A stretch of 19,521 nt of DNA from NCBI GenBank assembly GCA_026770585.1, contig MU646327.1, forward strand, positions 307,149 to 326,669, written 5' to 3'. How positions within the stretch are numbered: the first letter of the stretch is position 1; each line of letters starts with the position of its first letter. Below are positions 15,646 through 19,521 of the stretch, piece after piece. The DNA is from Baffinella frigidus. Lineage: Eukaryota; Cryptophyceae; Cryptomonadales; Baffinellaceae. The position numbers and the translations under genes are program-made. The notes under the pieces are model-generated. The model saw only the letters and a list, made by a program, of their open reading frames with translations, had not been told where the DNA came from and did no database searches.

Positions 15646-15707
15646 CTTTTTAGGTCCTTTAGGTTCTTCGAGCTCCCAACATAGGTGGACACCGGAACTT
15701 ATCCTGC
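15646..15707. repeat. Dispersed repeat, family C, 5' fragment
   Basis: CTTTTTAGGTCCTTTAGGTT followed by CTTCGAGCTCCCAACATAGG, TGGACACCGGAACT and TATCCTGCAG. Confidence 0.8.
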
Positions 15708-15803
15708 AGATTCTTTGGAGGACTGCTGGGACTGTTGCTGAGGCCCTGCGTGTTCTCGCAGTTCCCGACAGAGGTTCTTCATTCAGACGACGATCGGTAC
15801 ACG

Positions 15804-15912
15804 TACAGGGATATCTGGTCTAAGAACACCCTTGGGCGAGCCTCATCCGGTGTCTGTTTTCTCAAGTGAGTTCCTCCGGGTTGACTAGTCAACCCGCTGG
15901 TACTAAATTAAC
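15804..15912. mobile_element. Element family G, copy 3 (inverted relative to copies 1 and 2)
   Basis: It starts TACAGGGATATCTGGTCTAA then GAACACCC, continues CCGGTGTCTGTTTTCTCAA, and has GGGTTGACTAGTCAACCC with the loop reduced to nothing, then TGGTACTAAATTAAC. Confidence 0.65.
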
Positions 15913-15946
15913 AACACTACGACCGACCCTGGAGCAAGGGTGCTCT

Positions 15947-16003
15947 TATCCCTTAAGTGGCGAGTATGATCATACGCCCTACCGTAGGGCCCTAGGACCT
16001 GCC
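15947..16003. repeat. Half of a family B element joined to family A
   Basis: TATCCCTTAAGTGGCGAGTA, ATACGCCCTACCGTAGGGCC and CTAGGACCTGCC are the left part of a B element. At 16004 it passes directly into TACAGGGG of a family A element, with the other B half missing. Confidence 0.75.
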
Positions 16004-16242
16004 TACAGGGGTACCTCGCTCATAAGAAAGCGCCTCCTCCTAGGATCCTACAGTGCATGTAGGCCTATCCCTCGGGCCCTACGGTGGTCCTGGGGGGGAG
16101 GGCGATTTTTTATGAGCGAGGTACAGGGTTAACTCGATCATAAGAAACAGCCTCCCCTTGGGACCCTACAGTAAGCCTATGCCTAGGGTCATTTGGTGGT
16201 CCTCGGGGGGGGGCAGTTTTTTATGAGCGAGGTACCCCTGTA
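16004..16242. mobile_element. Two family A elements sharing an end (copies 8 and 9)
   Basis: Copy 8 (16004-16123) runs from TACAGGGGTACC to TATGAGCGAGGTAC. The same GTAC begins copy 9 (16122-16242; TACAGGGTTAACTCGATCAT, ending CCCCTGTA). Both have TTTTTTATGAGCGAGG in place of TTTCTTATGAGCGAGG, so they may derive from one another. Confidence 0.85.
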
Positions 16243-16630
16243 CCGCTGTACGATCTCTTTGGCGTCGAATTCGACCCCAGCGCCACTCCAGGCGGGGTAT
16301 CCCTGTAGAACTTGAGAGCAGATACGCTGCGAACGAGACATCGTTTCGACGGGTCAAACCAGCACTCCACCAACCCTCACCGCGAGACCAAATCAACGAA
16401 TTCTTGGCGCCATCTTTCCTTTGCAGAGGGGTCGAATCGACCCCTCTGGTTTTATAATATCCCAATAAAAGCTTCTTTCTCAGGTTGTTGGACTTTTAAA
16501 GTGCTACACAAATGGTCGAAAATAATTCATTTGGTCCTCCTGTGAGGGTCTCCTGTGAGGGTTGGTGGCAGCCACCGCGTTCCCCGGGATGTGGGTGAGG
16601 AAACTGAGGGAGCCGCCCTTGATAAAGATT
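16243..16630. other. Unassigned stretch with a short palindrome
   Basis: A 12-bp-arm palindrome CAGAGGGGTCGA-A-TCGACCCCTCTG lies at 16424-16448. GTCGAATTCGACCCC near 16265 resembles 5888-5903. No exon supported. Confidence 0.4.
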
Positions 16631-16783
16631 GGGTCCTTTAGGTCCTTTAGGTTTGAATTTCTCCCACCATAGCCCAACGACACGCCGTTCCGTAGAAGGG
16701 ATCTGCAGAGAAAGCATTTTTGCTTTCGGATCGCGTTTCGCTCTCCAGTGCAGAGGCTCGTGAAGAGGGGATACAGGGTGGTT
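16631..16783. repeat. Dispersed repeat, family C, divergent subfamily
   Basis: TCCTTTAGGTCCTTTAGGTT then GAATTTCTCCCACCATAGCC, GACACGCCGTTCCGTAGAAG, TTTTGCTTTCGGATCGCGTT, CAGTGCAGAGGCTCGTG and GGGATACAGGGTGG. The block order parallels the main family, but the second block is different. Confidence 0.7.
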
Positions 16784-16851
16784 CTGTTGGGGTGTTTGAG
16801 GCTACCCAGGTGGGCGCGCGCTCGCCCACGCACCGAACCCAAGTCAGCCTT

Positions 16852-17048
16852 TAGGTCCTTTAGGTTTTAATTTCTCCCAACATATGCCAACGACACGCCG
16901 TTCCGTAGAAGGTCCTTTAGGTTCTTCGAGCTCCCAACATAGGCGGACACCGGAACTGGTTCTGCAGAAAATCCATGCTTCCTTTCGGATCACATTCAGG
17001 CCCCCCGGTGCAGAGGATCGCGGCAGAAACCGGCTACAGGGTATCCTC
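16852..17048. repeat. Chimeric family C: divergent head joined to a full main-type copy
   Basis: 16852-16910 is the head of the divergent subfamily (TTTTAATTTCTCCCAACATA through CCGTTCCGTAGAA). At 16911 a complete main-type copy begins (GGTCCTTTAGGTTCTTCGAG) and ends at about 17048 (GGGTATCCTCC). It ends about 130 bp before the Abitram-like start codon and may supply part of its promoter or leader. Confidence 0.75.
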
Positions 17049-17179
17049 CAGCCTTATTAGAGCTTCGGAGCTTTACAAATTGACCATTCCGGTCAAATCG
17101 TTGACTTTTGGAGACGACCACTTTGGACAGGATCTCGCTTGCTTCGGGGCAGAGAGAGAGATCCCTCGAACCAACCGCC

Positions 17180-18020
17180 ATGCAGGCCAGCGAAGAAGTG
17201 GAGCAGCCAGCGAAGCGCCAGCGCGTCGAAGGAGATGGCGCAGCCGCAATGGAAACCGATGGGGCATCTCATTCTGCCCCTGCAGAAAAGAGCCAGCCAG
17301 CATGCCTGCGTGCCCGGGAAAAGCTCTTGGCGGTAGACCGCGACTACTCGCACTTCTTCCTCCTGAACGTCGGGGACGAGCCGGGCGCGGACCAATTCGT
17401 GTACAAACACTTCAACTCTCTGTGTGTGATCGGGGTTGCGCCCTCGCACGTCGCCTTCGCCAACGGGAGGAAGGTGCGGCTACACTTCTGCAGCTAGGGG
17501 CCTGGCCAGCACCGTGCCATCCAGCGCACTATGTTTCCGGAACGCTCACTGATGCAGCGTGAAATGACACGCTAGGAGCCCCGGTCAGGTGGTGAAGGTC
17601 GACTTCGACGTGGGACGTGGTGGCGACAAGAGCGCCGTCGCCAAGCCGTCTGGGAAGAAGAAGCATGGCGCGCTGTGCGCTCCCCTCCCTTCTTCCTCCC
17701 AGCCAGCCTTCCTCCCTAGCCTTCCTTCGTCCCAGCCGCCCTTATGTCTAGCCTTCCTTCTTCCTACCTCGCGACCCATTCGTCCGACAGAACTGCTGCA
17801 GAAGGGAGCGCACCGCATGCGAGCTTCCCCTACAGACATGCCAGTGCTGACGCATAGGTTCGGCGTGCGCAGGTTCCTGAAAGAGGACTCGCGGGTGTGC
17901 GACCTGGTGTGCGACGACGGCGCGCGGTTCAAGGTGCGGTGCGGGATCAAGGGGAACCTCCTGGAGATGAACCCGCGACTCGCGGCGTGCCCTGACGCCA
18001 TCAACAACAAGCCGGGCCAG
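17180..18020 (+). CDS. Abitram/FAM206-like protein, three exons seen, C-terminal end not found
   Basis: Abitram (FAM206A, Simiate) is a conserved eukaryotic nuclear protein with a lipoyl/GcvH-like fold, described as an actin-binding transcription modulator. Exon 1, 17180-17473 (ACCGCCATGC context, donor GTGCGG): a charged N-terminus with a possible nuclear signal (PAKRQRVEG, residues 10-18), then VDRDYSHFFLLN and HFNSLCVIGVAPSH, matching the family block S-x-[IL]-C-V-[IL]-x-[LV]-A-x-SH. Exon 2 starts at 17589 (GTCAG acceptor) with VVKVDFDVGRGGDKSA and PSGKKK. Exon 3 starts near 17802 (CTGCAG) with KGAHRM. FLKEDSRVCDLVCDDG and FKVRCGIKGNLLEMNPRL then parallel the family's C-terminal half. Between exons 2 and 3 the frame happens to stay open across a pyrimidine-rich, intron-like stretch (about 17670-17801). 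No GT donor fits there or at the exon 3 end (CAG|GCGAGA), so GC donors or other boundaries are possible. The family's final strand (GYIA[IV]-like) is missing. Confidence 0.7.
17670..17801 (+). other. Pyrimidine-rich, probably intronic stretch with CCTTCCTTC repeats
   Basis: Tandem-like AGCCTTCCTTC units (near 17704, 17718 and 17751) lead to AACTGCTGCAG. Read as protein it gives a low-complexity S/P/L segment that interrupts the family alignment, so intron is the better reading despite the open frame. Confidence 0.55.
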
Positions 18021-18035
18021 GCGAGACGCCCCCTA

Positions 18036-18113
18036 CCAGTTATTACCAGTTATTGCCAGTTATTACTAGTTATTACCACTTATTACCATTTATTACCACT
18101 TACTTCCAGTTAT
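18036..18113. repeat. 10-bp minisatellite TTATTACCAN
   Basis: Imperfect units TTATTACCAG, TTATTGCCAG, TTATTACTAG, TTATTACCAC and TTATTACCAT. They fill the space between exon 3 of the Abitram-like gene and the partial copy of its end. Confidence 0.9.
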
Positions 18114-18155
18114 CGTGCCCCGGCGCCATCCACCACAAGCTGGGCCAGGCGAGAC
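18114..18155 (+). pseudogene. Partial duplicate of the end of Abitram-like exon 3
   Basis: 42 bp matching 17986-18027, with five differences by my count. It spans the last exon codons and the following GCGAGAC. It is not followed by a plausible continuation of the protein; a family E element begins 6 bp later. Confidence 0.75.
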
Positions 18156-18161
18156 ACTCCC

Positions 18162-18280
18162 TAGCTCTGCCTGAGTTTTATTCTGGCTCATCCTCAAGGC
18201 TTTCTATTCGCCCTGATGTGCCGGATTTCTGCTCTTCAACACTTTTAAGGACGAGCCATAATAAAACTCGGGCAGAGCTA
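18162..18280. mobile_element. TIR element, family E, copy 2 (119 bp)
   Basis: Left TAGCTCTGCCTGAGTTTTAT, right ATAAAACTCGGGCAGAGCTA. Arms are about 35 bp (TGGCTCATCCT / AGGACGAGCCA). Flanks CACTCCC and GACTCCC differ at one base and could be a 7-bp target duplication; alternatively the TA at each end is the duplication. Relative of 2606-2760. Confidence 0.8.
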
Positions 18281-19080
18281 GACTCCCCCGTGCCAACCAC
18301 TAGATCTGTCTCGGTTTATTTGGGCGCACCAGTTTGGTGAGCAAGGGCTCTTTTCCGCTCCAAGTTGACGGATTTGTACTGCAAACCCAGCATGTCAACT
18401 TGAGAATAGCCAGTCCACGCCAGGTCACAAGTCGAAATGTGAACGTTTTTTCATTGTACTACAAGATCTAGAAGGAAAGTTGATTCTACCCGGGAAACAC
18501 GTCAAACGTGTTGGGAATTGGTGCTGTTTGCTGGCGGAGTTTTAAAAATCTGTACCACGATAAGCCGTCTCAACACTTATAGCGCCAACGCGTGTGTGTA
18601 GAAAAGGAACTTGTGAACTGGCGCGGCAACCCGACGGATTCAGAGCTAGAAACACTCGACGCTTAACCGTTTTCGTTTCCTACAGCTCACGTCTGTTTAT
18701 ATCCTCTGTGCACTGACTCCCGAGGCCAACTCTTCTGTCACAAAGTCTTTCTTTGAACCTGCTACGATCCAGTGTGTCAGCATGTTTCAAAGCCGGGGGT
18801 GGCTGCTTGGGCGCTGTTTTCAGCGCATATGCATATGCCTCGATGCTCTCTTCGGTGCAAAACCATTGCCAGATTTATACCCAAGTGCCAGCCACCATCC
18901 AAAGCAGTGCCTCTTTCCCCGTGGTGCTCTGTTCTTGGGTGGCGGGTACAAACCTGAGCAGGTCCCAAATCCATCTTGTGCGGGTTGAGTGTAGATCAAC
19001 GGTCTTGGGTGAGTGCAGTTTATTTGCTCCCACTCTCAGGAGTGGAACCAGACTTTTTTTCAGGATAAAGGCTGCCCTGA
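18281..19080. other. Unassigned 800-bp stretch
   Basis: AAGTTGACGGATTTG and CATGTCAACTTG (18362-18403) form a short inverted repeat. A 153-codon frame from 18753 has no family motif and overlaps similar-length frames on both strands. I looked here for the missing last exon of the Abitram-like gene and did not find a convincing one. Confidence 0.35.
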
Positions 19081-19261
19081 CCACACGAGGCTATCCATGC
19101 GAACAGATGCATCAGTCAATTATTGGATTGTTGCCCAGGAAACACGCCAAAAGTCAGCAAATTGGTCACGTGGCGCCCAAAAAGCGGGCGCCACGTGACC
19201 AATTTCCCCCATAATTTTTAAAATGTCCTTTTATTCTGTTCGCATGGATAGCCTCGTGTGG
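19081..19261. mobile_element. TIR element, family D, copy 2 (181 bp), with internal 20-bp hairpin
   Basis: Left CCACACGAGGCTATCCATGC, right TATTCTGTTCGCATGGATAG then CCTCGTGTGG. Inside, 19159-19178 (AAATTGGTCACGTGGCGCCC) pairs perfectly with 19186-19205 around a 7-nt loop. The stem contains CACGTG and GGCGCC. The interior also has the GCCCAGGAAACACGCC module seen at 497-600. Confidence 0.85.
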
Positions 19262-19307
19262 GATTTTGTTTCCCTCCCGGTGCCAACCAACACCTGCCAG
19301 ATTCAGT

Positions 19308-19431
19308 TAGAGGGGTTCCTCGCTCATACGGAGCCGCACCCACCTAGAACTCTACAGAACGCCTCTACCCCAAACCCTGCGGTGGTCCTGGGGGGGGGCG
19401 GGCGGCTCCGTATGAGCAAGACAGACATGTA
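19308..19431. mobile_element. TIR element, family A, copy 10, diverged with paired changes
   Basis: Recognisable by TCCTCGCTCATA, a CTAGAACTCTACAG centre and GGTGGTCCTGGGGGG. The left arm CATACGGAGCCGC (19325-19337) pairs perfectly with GCGGCTCCGTATG (19402-19414). Other copies have CATAAGAAACCGC and GCGGTTTCTTATG. Confidence 0.8.
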
Positions 19432-19521
19432 CGGGGTTCCTCGCTCATGAGAAAGCGCCTCCTCCTAGGACCCTACAGTAGGCCTATGCCTAGCCTAGGG
19501 CCCTCCGGTGGTCCGGGGGGG
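19430..19521. mobile_element. TIR element, family A, copy 11, cut by the window edge
   Basis: TACGGGGTTCCTCGCTCATG, AGAAAGCGCCTCCTCCTAGG, ACCCTACAGTAGGCCTATGC, then GGGCCCTCCGGTGGTCC. It shares its first bases with the end of copy 10, the third case of two A elements joined through one terminus. Confidence 0.8.

Noticed and set aside
17589-18164. A single 191-codon exon for the second half of the Abitram-like gene
   Set aside because: It would place a low-complexity pyrimidine-encoded insert in the middle of a conserved fold and run into a 10-bp minisatellite; an intron is more likely, though transcripts are needed.
18753-19214. 153-codon plus-strand open frame
   Set aside because: No recognisable domain, comparable frames open on the other strand, and its 3' part lies inside family D copy 2.

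Overview
The window is nuclear DNA from a eukaryote, most likely an alga with a secondary (red-derived) plastid. The evidence is threefold. Genes are split by short GT-AG introns. One product carries a signal peptide followed by an AAF-type plastid transit motif and then the start of SRP54. Plant-type telomere heptamers (CCCTAAA/TTTAGGG) are scattered through the DNA in large numbers. A cryptophyte is my leading guess because of the signal peptide plus AxAF motif and the short GC-rich exons. A dinoflagellate, haptophyte or chromerid is not excluded. Nothing looks bacterial, organellar or viral.

Layout. 1-3.2 kb is repeat-rich and gene-poor: terminal-inverted-repeat (TIR) elements, a 24-bp minisatellite, telomere-like tracts, and a 138-bp palindrome with no spacer. 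3.3-5.0 kb holds a divergent gene pair. On the minus strand are the first four coding exons of a plastid-targeted SRP54. On the plus strand is a complete four-exon COA6-like gene (cytochrome c oxidase assembly, CX9C-CX10C). Only about 115 bp separate their start codons. 5.1-10.9 kb is almost entirely short TIR elements of several families, degenerate telomeric repeat fields and a G-rich tract. 10.9-11.2 kb has a small cysteine-containing reading frame on the minus strand. 11.7-15.3 kb holds a complete four-exon PX-domain gene, plus strand, 212 aa. Its 5' end is duplicated in inverted orientation 1.5 kb upstream. 15.3-17.1 kb is again stacked elements. 17.2-18.0 kb holds an Abitram (FAM206)-like gene, plus strand, whose last exon I could not find. 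18.1-19.5 kb is elements and unexplained DNA.

The genes do not form a pathway. The two best-defined neighbours, SRP54 and COA6, both serve membrane-complex biogenesis, one in the plastid and one in mitochondria, and probably share a bidirectional promoter.

Two patterns run across genes. Telomere-like CCCTAAA arrays lie in the sense orientation just upstream of several 3' splice sites. In three genes the end of an exon, including its 5' splice site, is duplicated a short distance downstream inside the following intron. Many TIR families end in TA-flanked termini, some share ends, and some keep their stems paired by compensating changes. All homology calls are from motif recognition by eye; no database search was run.
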